DNA of 64,000 bases from an uncultured Allomuricauda sp. Its GTDB lineage: Bacteria; Bacteroidota; Bacteroidia; Flavobacteriales; Flavobacteriaceae. Below the pieces are notes generated by a model. It saw only the letters and a program-made list of their open reading frames with translations. It was not told the origin of the DNA and made no database searches. The stretch spans positions 62,001 to 126,000 of the forward strand of contig NZ_CANMPQ010000005.1 in assembly GCF_947499695.1 (NCBI RefSeq), written 5' to 3'. Shown piece after piece: positions 52,527-61,906 of this stretch; within the stretch, counting starts at the first letter, position 1, and each line of letters begins with the position of its first letter. The position numbers and the translations under genes were made by a program.

Positions 52527-52586
52527 ATATCGCACTCTGGTATTTTTTTTGTCATTAAAGAAGAAATAAAAGAAAACTAATACACC

Positions 52587-54473
52587 ATGGCAACAGGTAA
52601 AATCAATGTTTCTGTAGAGAACATATTTCCTTTGATCAAAAAATTTCTATACAGCGATCACGAAATCTTTCTTCGCGAGCTCATTTCCAATGCAACGGAC
52701 GCCACCTTAAAACTAAAACACCTTACCTCCATTGGCGAGGCAAAGGTTGAGTACGGCAGTCCTATGATTGAGGTTAAAGTGGATAAGGATAAAAAACGCA
52801 TCCATATAATTGACCAAGGTATTGGTATGACCGAGGAAGAGATTAAGAAATACATCAATGAAGTGGCTTTTTCTGGAGCGGAAGAGTTTCTGGATAAATA
52901 TAAAGATGCTGACAAAGATGCTGGAATCATCGGTCATTTTGGACTTGGTTTCTATTCTGCATTTATGGTAGCAGAAAAGGTGGAAATTATTTCCAAGAGT
53001 TTTAAAGATGAGCCAGCGGTGCATTGGTCCTGCGATGGCTCTCCTGAGTTTGATTTAAAAGAAGCAAAGAAAAAGGACAGAGGTACAGAAATCATTCTGC
53101 ATATGGCAGACGATTCTACCGAGTTTTTGGAGGATAGTAAAATTCGTGAGCTTTTGACCAAGTACAACAAGTTCATGCCAATTCCAATAAAGTTTGGCAC
53201 CAAAACCGAAACACTTGAGAAACCTGAGGGTGCTAAAGAGGAAGACCCGGCTCCAACCCAAGAGGTCGATGATATCATCAACAATCCCAATCCTGCTTGG
53301 ACAAAGCAACCCGCTGATCTAAAAGACGAGGATTATAAGTCATTTTACCGTGAGTTGTATCCAATGCAGTTCGAGGAGCCTTTGTTCAATATTCATTTGA
53401 ATGTGGACTATCCATTCAACCTTACTGGAATTCTATACTTCCCAAAGTTGACCAATGACCTGAATATTCAAAAAGATAGGATTCAGCTCTATCAGAACCA
53501 AGTTTTTGTAACGGACAACGTTGAGGGTATTGTTCCTGAGTTTTTAACCATGCTTCGCGGGGTAATCGATTCTCCGGATATCCCATTAAATGTATCACGG
53601 TCTTATTTACAGGCCGATGGTGCTGTAAAAAAGATTTCCTCCTATATCTCAAGAAAGGTCGCTGATAAATTGAATTCGTTGTTCAAGAACAATCGTGAAG
53701 ATTTTGAGCAAAAATGGAATGATATTAAAGTTGTCATCGAATACGGAATGCTTTCCGACGAAAAATTCTTTGAAAAAGCTGACAAATTTGCGCTATACCC
53801 CACAGTTGATGGCAAATTCTTCACGTATGAAGAGCTGGAAAAGCAAATTAAGGATAACCAGACCGACAAGGATGACAAACTAGTGGTGCTCTATGCATCT
53901 GATCAGGAGGCTCAACATAGTTATATAGAGGCTGCAAAAACCAAAGGTTATGAGGTATTGTTGCTTGACTCTCCTATTGTATCCCATTTGATGCAGAAAT
54001 TGGAAACCTCCAAAGAAAATTTGTCGTTTGCCCGTGTTGATGCCGACCATGTTGATAATCTCATCAAGAAGGAAGAAACTGCAATTTCCAAACTCTCAGA
54101 TGAAGAAAAAGAAAAACTGAAAGGCAATATAGAAGAGGTTATTCAAGAAAAAGGATACACCATTCAGATGGAAGCCATGGATAGCGATGCTTCTCCTTTT
54201 GTAATTACCGAGCCTGAGTTTATGCGGAGGATGAAGGAAATGCAGCAAACAGGCGGTGGTGGTATGTTCGGTATGGGCAACATGCCAGACATGTACAACC
54301 TCATCGTAAATACCAACCACGAATTGGTAAGTGAAATTCTGAATACAAAAACAGCTAAAAAACGTGAGCGATTGATTAATCAATCACTTGATTTGGCTCG
54401 ATTGTCCAAAGGACTTCTTAAGGGTGAAGAACTCACGAATTTTATAGCACGCAGCTATGAGATGATCAAATAA
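52587..54473 (+). CDS. htpG: Hsp90-family chaperone
   Basis: 628 residues. N-terminal GHKL ATPase domain: FLRELISNATDA, DQGIGMTEEEI, GHFGLGFYSAFMVA. Middle domain with PLNVSRSYLQ catalytic Arg region, and C-terminal dimerisation domain with a Gly/Met-rich insert (GGGGMFGMGNMPDM, about 562-575) typical of Bacteroidota. Cytosolic ATP-dependent folding chaperone. Followed by a bidirectional terminator. Confidence 0.97.
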   Translation: MATGKINVSVENIFPLIKKFLYSDHEIFLRELISNATDATLKLKHLTSIGEAKVEYGSPMIEVKVDKDKKRIHIIDQGIGMTEEEIKKYINEVAFSGAEEFLDKYKDADKDAGIIGHFGLGFYSAFMVAEKVEIISKSFKDEPAVHWSCDGSPEFDLKEAKKKDRGTEIILHMADDSTEFLEDSKIRELLTKYNKFMPIPIKFGTKTETLEKPEGAKEEDPAPTQEVDDIINNPNPAWTKQPADLKDEDYKSFYRELYPMQFEEPLFNIHLNVDYPFNLTGILYFPKLTNDLNIQKDRIQLYQNQVFVTDNVEGIVPEFLTMLRGVIDSPDIPLNVSRSYLQADGAVKKISSYISRKVADKLNSLFKNNREDFEQKWNDIKVVIEYGMLSDEKFFEKADKFALYPTVDGKFFTYEELEKQIKDNQTDKDDKLVVLYASDQEAQHSYIEAAKTKGYEVLLLDSPIVSHLMQKLETSKENLSFARVDADHVDNLIKKEETAISKLSDEEKEKLKGNIEEVIQEKGYTIQMEAMDSDASPFVITEPEFMRRMKEMQQTGGGGMFGMGNMPDMYNLIVNTNHELVSEILNTKTAKKRERLINQSLDLARLSKGLLKGEELTNFIARSYEMIK

Positions 54474-54493
54474 AATTCATTGTAAACAAAAAA

Positions 54494-54513
54494 GGCCCGT
54501 CAGTTGACGGGCC
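54494..54513. terminator. bidirectional terminator after htpG
   Basis: A 9-bp stem (GGCCCGTCA / TGACGGGCC) with a 2-base loop (probably opening to 4), flanked by A6 and T6 tracts, between convergent htpG and the membrane protein gene. Confidence 0.9.
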
Positions 54514-54534
54514 TTTTTTCTTGTTATCAACGGT

Positions 54535-54936
54535 TTAAACCAACCTTCGGTTGAAGAATCGTTTTAGCAATAAGGTTTGGAAATATATCATTACTCCAAA
54601 AGTCCCTATCGTATACATTAACTTTTTTGACAATTGAACTTGCCCAAATCTATCATTAATCCAGCTGTTTGCTTCAGTAAATGAGGAAAAGTAGTTTCCC
54701 ACATTTGTATCGAGTTCGCCTTCGGATTGGATTACATAAAAAATCAAGCTGCCAAAAACTATTGCCCAAAGCAAGAAAGCTCTTTTTGTAATCAACGGTT
54801 TAAACTTTAGTTTAGCTTCCCTAGCTGACTTAGCCTTTGCAACCACCATTTCGGTGAAATTATCGGAAGGTTTTTCCAACGGGGCCTCCTCCATCAGACT
54901 ATTGATCAATTTTTCCAAATCTTTATCCTCATTCAT
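54535..54936 (-). CDS. probable anti-sigma-like membrane protein
   Basis: 133 residues. An N-terminal cytoplasmic helix region (about 1-45, KDLEKLINSLMEEAPLEKPSDNF), a first membrane helix (FLLWAIVFGSLIFYVI), a 30-residue outside loop and a second helix (LMYTIGTFGVMIYFQTLLL). Overlaps the end of the ECF sigma gene by 8 bases, the usual position of an anti-sigma factor, but the zinc-binding HxxxCxxC motif is missing. Confidence 0.65.
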   Translation of the reverse strand: MNEDKDLEKLINSLMEEAPLEKPSDNFTEMVVAKAKSAREAKLKFKPLITKRAFLLWAIVFGSLIFYVIQSEGELDTNVGNYFSSFTEANSWINDRFGQVQLSKKLMYTIGTFGVMIYFQTLLLKRFFNRRLV

Positions 54937-55507
54937 AACTTCTTATGGTTTCGGGTTTTAATTGTTCTTTCAAAATTACAGCCAACCGCTTTCTTGCCCT
55001 GAATAATTTAACCTTTGCTGTATTCATGCTCAAGTTTAACGTGCTTCCCAATTCATTCAAACTTTGCTCCTCAAAATAAAAAAGGGTAAGAATTGCAGCA
55101 TCTGCTGGGTTTAGTTTTTGAATACATTTTTTTATCATTTCTGATTTCTCCTGCTTCAGCATAGTATCAAGAGCATTGTTCATCTCAACTACTTGATAAT
55201 TGCTAACCTCTGTTATCGGCACTGAGTTTTGTCCAATTTTATTCTTTTTAATACGGTCCAAACATGTATTATAAGCTATTCTGTAAATCCATGTCGATAA
55301 CTTAGAATCTCCTTGAAAGCTTTTAAGTGACTTAAAAATCTTAATAAAGGAGTCTTGTGCAACCTCCTCAGCTTCCTCCCTATTTTTTAGCATCCGAAAC
55401 GCCACCGTAAACACCAAGTCCTTATAGCTATCCACAAGTTTTGCGAATTCTTGTGAATCACCATTTACAATAGCGACTATATCAGGTTGGTTTACGATAG
55501 CATTCAT
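54929..55507 (-). CDS. ECF-type RNA polymerase sigma factor
   Basis: 192 residues. Region 2 (AFRMLKNREEAEEVAQDSFI, LSTWIYRIAYNTCLDR) and region 4 (AILTLFYFEEQSLNEL with HTH MNTAKVKLFRARKRL). Extracytoplasmic-function sigma factor; probable target includes its own operon. Coupled to a downstream two-helix membrane protein that may hold it inactive. Divergent from the DUF6249 gene. Confidence 0.93.
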   Translation of the reverse strand: MNAIVNQPDIVAIVNGDSQEFAKLVDSYKDLVFTVAFRMLKNREEAEEVAQDSFIKIFKSLKSFQGDSKLSTWIYRIAYNTCLDRIKKNKIGQNSVPITEVSNYQVVEMNNALDTMLKQEKSEMIKKCIQKLNPADAAILTLFYFEEQSLNELGSTLNLSMNTAKVKLFRARKRLAVILKEQLKPETIRSYE

Positions 55508-55640
55508 TTTACGGTTTGACGACTATAAGCAACTGGAGGTTACATTAAAAATAAAAAATATGTCCCAAGTGTAACCTTACTAAAAAATCTGTCGTCTTAG
55601 TTTTCAAAGAGTTTATTAATCAATTAAAAAAACAATCAAA

Positions 55641-55991
55641 ATGGAAGGAATATTAATCCCAATCAGCTTTTTCTTGGTAATGTTTGCAATTACCTATTTA
55701 TATTTCTCAACTAGAAACAAGGAACGCCTTGCCTTAATTGAAAAAGGCGTGGATGCAGGTATTTTCTTTAAAAGTAAAGGAGAATATGATATTCCAACTT
55801 GGAAAATAGTGTTAATCAACTTCGCCGTGTTATTGATAAGTGTAGGCGTAGCTATATTTTTGGCATCAGCTCTAGTAAATACATTTGATCTGGATGAAGA
55901 AGTAGCCTATCCCGGAACCATCTTCTTAATGGCTGGTATTGGTCTTCTGGTAGGTTTTACCATGACCAAACGTCTGGAGAAGAAAGATTAA
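55641..55991 (+). CDS. DUF6249 membrane protein
   Basis: 116 residues with three membrane helices (1-24, 52-74, 90-108) and a conserved cytosolic segment RNKERLALIEKGVDAGIF. This matches the DUF6249 family, often encoded beside an ECF sigma factor. Role unknown, possibly the sigma factor's regulon. Own terminator downstream. Confidence 0.8.
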   Translation: MEGILIPISFFLVMFAITYLYFSTRNKERLALIEKGVDAGIFFKSKGEYDIPTWKIVLINFAVLLISVGVAIFLASALVNTFDLDEEVAYPGTIFLMAGIGLLVGFTMTKRLEKKD

Positions 55992-56015
55992 AATTGCTTT
56001 AAAATCTTTATGCAA

Positions 56016-56037
56016 ACCACCTTTTTCAAGGTGGTTT
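56016..56037 (+). terminator. terminator of the DUF6249 gene
   Basis: A 9-bp stem (AACCACCTT / AAGGTGGTT) with a 4-base loop, followed by TTTTTTT. Rightward intrinsic terminator. Confidence 0.88.
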
Positions 56038-56053
56038 TTTTTAGCTTTATATC

Positions 56054-56686
56054 ATGAAGATTATTTCAACAAACATAGGGGAACCTACTTCAATAACATG
56101 GAACGGGCAGCAAACCACAACCGGAATTTTCAAAAAACCAGTTGATGAACCCATAACCCTGGAAACAGAGAGCGTTGTCAAAGACAACATTAGCGATCGA
56201 AAAGTACATGGAGGAATCTATAAGGCATGTTATCTTTTTTCCTCGGACCATTACCCGTATTGGAAAGAAAAATATCCACATTTGGATTGGAATTGGGGCA
56301 TGTTTGGTGAAAATCTTACCGTAGAAGGAATGGATGAAGCCGAATTAAAAATTGGAAGTATTTATAAATTAGGGTCAGCCCTCGTACAGATTAGCCAACC
56401 AAGGGAGCCGTGTTTTAAACTCGGAATTAAATTTGGTACCCAAGATATTCTTAAAGAGTTTGTTGATCATGGCTATCCAGGAACTTATGTAAGAATATTG
56501 GAAGTTGGAGAGGTAAAGACCGGAGATATCATGGAGTTAAAAGAAGAGAGTAAAAATACACTTACCACCAAACAGTTTTACGAATTACTCTTCTCCAGAA
56601 AAAAAGATAAAGCTATTGTGGAAATGGCCTTAAAGAACGAGGCTCTGCCCGCCTACAAACGGGAACGCTTAAAGCGTTTTGTATAA
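56054..56686 (+). CDS. MOSC-domain protein
   Basis: 210 residues. MOSC beta-barrel with MFGENLTVEGMDE, and the conserved Cys in SQPREPCFKLG that carries sulfur or molybdenum cofactor contacts. Family members (YiiM-like) reduce N-hydroxylated compounds or transfer sulfur. Exact reaction unknown. Starts 17 bases after the preceding terminator. Confidence 0.9.
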   Translation: MKIISTNIGEPTSITWNGQQTTTGIFKKPVDEPITLETESVVKDNISDRKVHGGIYKACYLFSSDHYPYWKEKYPHLDWNWGMFGENLTVEGMDEAELKIGSIYKLGSALVQISQPREPCFKLGIKFGTQDILKEFVDHGYPGTYVRILEVGEVKTGDIMELKEESKNTLTTKQFYELLFSRKKDKAIVEMALKNEALPAYKRERLKRFV

Positions 56687-56690
56687 AAAA

Positions 56691-56706
56691 GGGCCCCGAA
56701 GGGCCC
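56691..56706 (-). terminator. terminator GGGCCC-CGAA-GGGCCC
   Basis: A 6-bp stem with a CGAA loop; on the minus strand it is followed by TTTTTT. It ends the leftward secreted-protein gene. Confidence 0.7.
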
Positions 56707-56737
56707 GATTGAATCGAATTTCAATAAACTAAACTAA

Positions 56738-57088
56738 CTATTTTACTACCATTGTTGTTTTGTAGGTGCCAGTGGCATCAGTTACAACAAGGGTATAATC
56801 GTCTTCAAAAGCTTTTTCAAAATTGAAAGCCTTCTCAATAACAAATTCTCCTTTAATTGATTCCTTATAGACCAATCGGTTTTGACTGTCGTATATTTTT
56901 AGTTCTACCTTATCCTGGGATAGGTTCAAAAGGTTCATCAAGATCTTTTCACCTTTTTTTACAAATACGGGATCAAGTTCAACATTGATTACCCTTCTTT
57001 CTACCTCGCTTTTTGCAGGTCCATTGGCAAATCCCATAGTTCCTAATAAGAGTGCCGCTACTGTAACATAGTTAAAAACTGATTTCAT
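56738..57088 (-). CDS. small secreted protein, DUF3244-like
   Basis: 116 residues from the ATG giving signal peptide MKSVFNYVTVAALLLGTMGFANG; a longer frame upstream lacks sense. The mature part is an Ig-like strand series (KIYDSQNRLVYKE, YTLVVTDATGTYKTTMVV), the layout of DUF3244 / secretion-system tail-like domains of Bacteroidota. Probably periplasmic; function unknown. Confidence 0.72.
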   Translation of the reverse strand: MKSVFNYVTVAALLLGTMGFANGPAKSEVERRVINVELDPVFVKKGEKILMNLLNLSQDKVELKIYDSQNRLVYKESIKGEFVIEKAFNFEKAFEDDYTLVVTDATGTYKTTMVVK

Positions 57089-57299
57089 AACGCTTCGTTT
57101 TTTTAAGATTACAGTACAAATGTATGTCGGGTTTTCACTGCAAACCACCACCAGATTTTCCAATTTATATGGAATATTAACTAGCATTCAATGTTAAAAT
57201 AATATTAAGGTTAATATACCATAGATTATTGGTAATTTTGCATAGAAGAAGGGATAATTACGTACCTAACTTTGTTTACTATTGATTAAATTGAATGCA

Positions 57300-58169
57300 A
57301 TGGTTCAAAAACCTGCTTTTGAAGCTATAGCCCCTGATTTTGGCAACTCATTTACCTATCAAAAGTTCAGTGAGCGAAACGAAAACACAGGTAGAAGTTG
57401 GCATTACCATCCCGAATTGGAGTTGGTATACATTAATGGTGGTTCTGGGAAACGACAGATTGGAAGTCATGTTTCTTATTTCATGGATGGGGATTTAATT
57501 CTGATTGGCTCAAATTTGCCGCACTGCGGTTTTACGGATAAGCTTACTGGTAATAAAAGTGAGACATTGATACATATGAAGATGGATTTTTTGGGAAATG
57601 ATTTTTTCAAAATCCCGGAAATGAAAAATATCCAAACCCTTTTTGAGATGGCCCAAGGTGGAATCGCCTTCTCAGGCAAAACCAAAATGAAGGTTGGGGA
57701 AAAGATGGAGGTCTTGGAATATCAAACCGACTTTCAGCGACTTTTATCCATTTTGAACATTCTGAATTTATTGGCAACCTCAAATGAAATGAATGTCCTC
57801 AACGCGGAAGGTTTTTCTATGGAAACGGAAGTAAAAGACAACGACCGTATCAATGTTGTATTCAATCACATAAAGACCAACTTCAAGGAGGAGATCAGCT
57901 TAGCAGAAATCTCGGATATGGTAAGCATGACAGTGCCATCTTTTTGTAGGTATTTCAAAAAAATCACCAATAAAACCTTCACTCAATTTGTGAACGAATA
58001 TCGGTTGGTACATGCATCCAAGCTTTTAGCAGAGCAACCCATGAGTATTACCCAAGTATGTTTTGAAAGTGGATTCAATAATTTCTCCCATTTCAACAAG
58101 TCTTTCAAGGCTTTTACGGGGCAAAATCCTTCTGAGTATAGAAATCAATTAAAAACGGTTCTTCAATAG
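57300..58169 (+). CDS. AraC-family regulator
   Basis: 289 residues from the ATG; a TTG 18 bases earlier is rejected. N-terminal cupin sensor domain (about 35-120, RSWHYHPELELVYINGG) and C-terminal double HTH (about 190-289, LAEISDMVSMTVPSFCRYF and ITQVCFESGFNNFSHFNKSF). Sugar-type sensor is likely by family. It precedes the AlkB-like gene by 1 base. Confidence 0.92.
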   Translation: MVQKPAFEAIAPDFGNSFTYQKFSERNENTGRSWHYHPELELVYINGGSGKRQIGSHVSYFMDGDLILIGSNLPHCGFTDKLTGNKSETLIHMKMDFLGNDFFKIPEMKNIQTLFEMAQGGIAFSGKTKMKVGEKMEVLEYQTDFQRLLSILNILNLLATSNEMNVLNAEGFSMETEVKDNDRINVVFNHIKTNFKEEISLAEISDMVSMTVPSFCRYFKKITNKTFTQFVNEYRLVHASKLLAEQPMSITQVCFESGFNNFSHFNKSFKAFTGQNPSEYRNQLKTVLQ

Positions 58170-58170
58170 A

Positions 58171-58767
58171 ATGGGATTATTCTCGGAAAAAATTGTTTTG
58201 GATTTAGTTGATTCAGATATCACATATTTTCCGAATTTCTTTAGCGCAGAACATGCACGGCGGCACTTTGAGTCTCTAGCACAGTCTATTCCCTGGCAAC
58301 AAGATAAAATTAAGGTCTATGGAAAGGTTCACGACCAACCAAGACTCACTGCTCTTTTTGGAGATAATAAAAGATCCTATTCGTATTCGGGCATTACCAT
58401 GCATCCGCATCTGTTTACTCCAGAACTGCTTCAGATTAAAAATGCGATTGAAAAAGAGGCGGATACAACATTTACCACATGTCTCTTAAATTACTATCGC
58501 GATGGGAAAGATAGTAATGGTTGGCATGCTGACGATGAGAAAGAATTGGGCATAAATCCAATTATAGCATCTGTTTCTTTGGGAGCAGAACGCTTTTTTC
58601 ACCTCAGAAACAAAGCCGATAAGAGTCAAAAACATAAGATTTTGCTTGAAAATGGAAGTTTGTTGTTGATGAGAGGAAAAACTCAACATTGCTGGCAGCA
58701 CCAACTTCCCAAAACTTCGAGGGCTATAGATGGTAGAATCAACCTAACTTTTCGGATTATCAAGTAA
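58171..58767 (+). CDS. AlkB-like 2-oxoglutarate dioxygenase
   Basis: 198 residues. Iron ligands HxD in WHADDEKELG, a later His in GKTQHCWQHQLP, and the RINLTFR motif binding 2-oxoglutarate. AlkB-type enzymes remove alkyl groups from DNA or RNA bases. Its partner genes are not DNA-repair genes here, and the AraC gene is directly upstream. Stop abuts the convergent nuclease gene. Confidence 0.9.
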   Translation: MGLFSEKIVLDLVDSDITYFPNFFSAEHARRHFESLAQSIPWQQDKIKVYGKVHDQPRLTALFGDNKRSYSYSGITMHPHLFTPELLQIKNAIEKEADTTFTTCLLNYYRDGKDSNGWHADDEKELGINPIIASVSLGAERFFHLRNKADKSQKHKILLENGSLLLMRGKTQHCWQHQLPKTSRAIDGRINLTFRIIK

Positions 58768-59535
58768 TCAATCAAAAAGGTCGTTCAGTACCTTGGCCAA
58801 ACGCAGCCCTCCTTTTTGCAATTGGGAGAAAAGCACCTTGTTATATTCATATCCGTATTTATAACCCAATTTTTCTCCTACTTCAACAGATTCATAAAGC
58901 TCTCCACATATTTCGTGCGATTCTTGAACCCAATCGTAAATCGTTCCTTCTTGAATTTTCTTTACTTCCTTCCTGGAAATTTGGTTCAACTCATTTCCCA
59001 ATTCAGTATAAGTCATTCCGTAGGAAACAATCAGATTTTTGTCCCATAGTCTATGCAGGTTTGTTCCTTCACCAAACCATTGTACTTGAATACTGTTTCC
59101 TCCTTTGTCCTCGGCCCTACTGGCATGCATTGGCTGATGCAGATCACCTATTAAATGAATGAGCATTTTTAAGTAAAATACCCTATCCTCGCGTTTTCTA
59201 TTCTTATCCTTGACAATTCGGGTACATTCTTCAATACCAACAATTAAATCACCAAATTGACTCTTCTCCGAATCCTCGTACCGAACATCCAAGGGATAGT
59301 TCACAAAATGCCACCCAAAAAATTTAGAGAACGACCTATCCGCCTTTATTTCATCCGCAAAGGTTGAGACAAATGCCAAACTATGCCCATCTAAAAGATC
59401 CTTAAGAGCTCGCTTTGCCTTTCCTGTCAAATGACTTTCTGCAATATGGCCTGTGACTCTATGCCCCGTTTTTCCCCAATAATTTGCCGAAACGAAAAAG
59501 GGTATTAGTAAAAAGAATAGGAAGGCTTTTCTCAT
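58768..59535 (-). CDS. secreted S1/P1-type nuclease
   Basis: 255 residues from the ATG giving signal peptide MRKAFLFFLLIPFFVSA. Mature N terminus NYWGKTGHRVTGHIAE with the Trp and His that bind zinc, and HLIGDLHQPMHASR with further ligands. Zinc-dependent, degrades single-stranded nucleic acids outside the cell, probably for phosphate. Confidence 0.92.
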   Translation of the reverse strand: MRKAFLFFLLIPFFVSANYWGKTGHRVTGHIAESHLTGKAKRALKDLLDGHSLAFVSTFADEIKADRSFSKFFGWHFVNYPLDVRYEDSEKSQFGDLIVGIEECTRIVKDKNRKREDRVFYLKMLIHLIGDLHQPMHASRAEDKGGNSIQVQWFGEGTNLHRLWDKNLIVSYGMTYTELGNELNQISRKEVKKIQEGTIYDWVQESHEICGELYESVEVGEKLGYKYGYEYNKVLFSQLQKGGLRLAKVLNDLFD

Positions 59536-59703
59536 AATTCTCAATTTGTTCAAATGTAGAAAACTGACCTCAATTACCATGTAAAATTTATATCAAATTA
59601 CGAACCTAACCATTGTGTTAAAAAAGTTGAATTTATTAGCATCTTTTGGGATTTTTTTAACGAACCTTCGACTTAAATTTGGACAGCTAACTCAAATTAA
59701 CCT

Positions 59704-61905
59704 ATGTCGAAACTTCGTTGTGTACTTGTTGCATCACTATTTCCATTCATATTTTTTGCCCAATCACCAGAAAAGTCATTCGTTGTCAAGTACATAGACC
59801 AACCTATAAAGTTGGATGGCGTATTGGACGAGTCTGTTTGGGAAACAGCAGACAGCGCTCATGATTTTCAGCAAAACTTTCCTTCCGATTCTATTTTTGC
59901 AACTCAAAAAACAGAAATCAAAATGCTCTTTGATGATACTACCCTGTACATCGGAATCAAACAGGATACCCGAGGAGACGACTATATTACACCATCATTG
60001 CGTCGTGATTACAGAGCTGGTGGTAATGACAATATTAGTTTGCTTTTTGACACTTTCAACGATGGAACAAACGCCTTCCTTTTCGGCATCAATCCTTTGG
60101 GCGTAAGACGCGAGGCCCTTATTTCAGGCGGAGGTAATGACTTTGCCAATTTTGTGACTTCATGGGATGTCAAATGGAGAGGTGAATCCAAAATTTATGA
60201 CAATTACTACACATCTGAATTGGCGATTCCCCTTACTTCATTTAAATTTCGCGAAGGTGAGACCAAATGGCGATTCAATAGTTATCGATTTGATATGCAG
60301 GCCAACGAGCGTAGCACTTGGGTAAGGGTTGCTCAAAATCAAATCATAACGAGTTTGGCTTTTATGGGTGACATGCATTTTGAGAAACCTTTGGGTAAAT
60401 CTCGCACGCCACTGGCCATAATACCCTATGTTAATGCAATTTCTGGCAGAGATTTTGAAAATGAAGTTTCCGCCAATGATATAAAGGTAGGTGGTGACGC
60501 CAAGGTGGCCATAGGCAACGGAATGAATTTGGACATCACCCTTAATCCTGATTTTTCGCAAGTCGAGGTTGATAATTTTATCACCAATCTCACACGTTTT
60601 GAAATTTCATTACCGGAGAGACGTCAGTTTTTTATCGATAACAATGACCTTTTTGGAAATTTTGGTGGTCGCCGGGATGCAAACCCCTTCTTTTCTCGAA
60701 GAATTGGAATTGCTAAGGATACCGCGGACAATACCATCGAAAATAGAATTATCGGTGGTGTCCGATTAAGTGGAAAACTTAATAAAAATCTTCGCCTCGG
60801 TGTTTTAAATATTCAAACGGAAGAAGATGCTGCCAATGAAATAGCCTCAAATAACAATATGATGTTCACCTTGCAACAGAAAGTATTCTCAAGGTCAAAC
60901 ATTGGCATGTTCTTTATCAACAGACAATCATTCAACAACCCCGATTTTCTGGATGAAAGCGAAGAATATAATCGTGTGGTTGGGGTAGATTATAACTTGG
61001 TTTCAGCGGATAATATTTGGCAAGGAAAGGTCTATGGCCATAAATCATTTCAACCAGATGATAGTGAGGGGAATTTCTCTGGAGGTGCATTTTTAGGGTT
61101 CAATACAAGAAAATATGGGTCTTTTTTGGATGTTGTATACATCGATGAAGAGTTTACTTCAGATTTGGGCTTTGTACCCAGAACTGACATCTTCAAGGTA
61201 GCAGGGAATATTAATCGGAATTTTTGGCCAAAGAAGAAAGGAGCCATAAATAACCACGGTCTTGAGCTTTTTATGATCAATACATGGCGACCTAATCTGG
61301 ATTATCAGCATACAGATCGTCTAATCAATCTAGGATGGGGTGCCGATTTCAATAATTTATCTGAATTAGAGGCCACCTTGTCCAACCAGTTCATCTTTCT
61401 GACCGATGAATTTGAACCGACCGGGAAAGATGATGCCATTCCTCTTCCTGCAAACACAGGATACCATTTTAACGCTGTACGGTTGGAATTCAGATCAGAT
61501 CGCAGAAATGTTTTATCCTACGGTTTTGAACCGTCGTTTGGAGGATTCTTTAATGGAACCAGGTATTCAATGGAGGCATTTTTAAATCTAAGAATACAAC
61601 CAAAGGTTAATATGTCAATGAATTTAAACTATGACCGTTTAGAGTTACCGGCTCCCTATTCCCAAGCGGATATTGTGCTTATTGCACCCCGTGTGGATAT
61701 TACCTTTAGTAAATCCGTTTTTTGGTCAACCTTGGTACAGTATAGTAATCAACGTGACAATTTGGGCTTCAATTCGCGCTTACAATGGCGTTTTGCTCCA
61801 CTTTCGGATTTATTTTTAGTCTATAATGACAATTATTTTGTGAATACCTTTATGCCCAGAAATAGGTCTATCAATTTGAAGCTTACCTATTGGCTAAACA
61901 TTTAG
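59704..61905 (+). CDS. DUF5916 outer-membrane protein with CBM9-like domain
   Basis: 733 residues. Signal peptide (1-20), carbohydrate-binding family 9-like domain (about 28-210, PIKLDGVLDESVWETADSA) and a C-terminal barrel (DUF5916) with alternating strands (NMSMNLNYDRLELP, FMPRNRSINLKLTYWLNI). Common in marine Bacteroidota; exact ligand unknown. Upstream 120 bases are AT-rich without a clear promoter. Followed after 1 base by the HAD gene. Confidence 0.9.
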   Translation: MSKLRCVLVASLFPFIFFAQSPEKSFVVKYIDQPIKLDGVLDESVWETADSAHDFQQNFPSDSIFATQKTEIKMLFDDTTLYIGIKQDTRGDDYITPSLRRDYRAGGNDNISLLFDTFNDGTNAFLFGINPLGVRREALISGGGNDFANFVTSWDVKWRGESKIYDNYYTSELAIPLTSFKFREGETKWRFNSYRFDMQANERSTWVRVAQNQIITSLAFMGDMHFEKPLGKSRTPLAIIPYVNAISGRDFENEVSANDIKVGGDAKVAIGNGMNLDITLNPDFSQVEVDNFITNLTRFEISLPERRQFFIDNNDLFGNFGGRRDANPFFSRRIGIAKDTADNTIENRIIGGVRLSGKLNKNLRLGVLNIQTEEDAANEIASNNNMMFTLQQKVFSRSNIGMFFINRQSFNNPDFLDESEEYNRVVGVDYNLVSADNIWQGKVYGHKSFQPDDSEGNFSGGAFLGFNTRKYGSFLDVVYIDEEFTSDLGFVPRTDIFKVAGNINRNFWPKKKGAINNHGLELFMINTWRPNLDYQHTDRLINLGWGADFNNLSELEATLSNQFIFLTDEFEPTGKDDAIPLPANTGYHFNAVRLEFRSDRRNVLSYGFEPSFGGFFNGTRYSMEAFLNLRIQPKVNMSMNLNYDRLELPAPYSQADIVLIAPRVDITFSKSVFWSTLVQYSNQRDNLGFNSRLQWRFAPLSDLFLVYNDNYFVNTFMPRNRSINLKLTYWLNI

Positions 61906-61906
61906 G

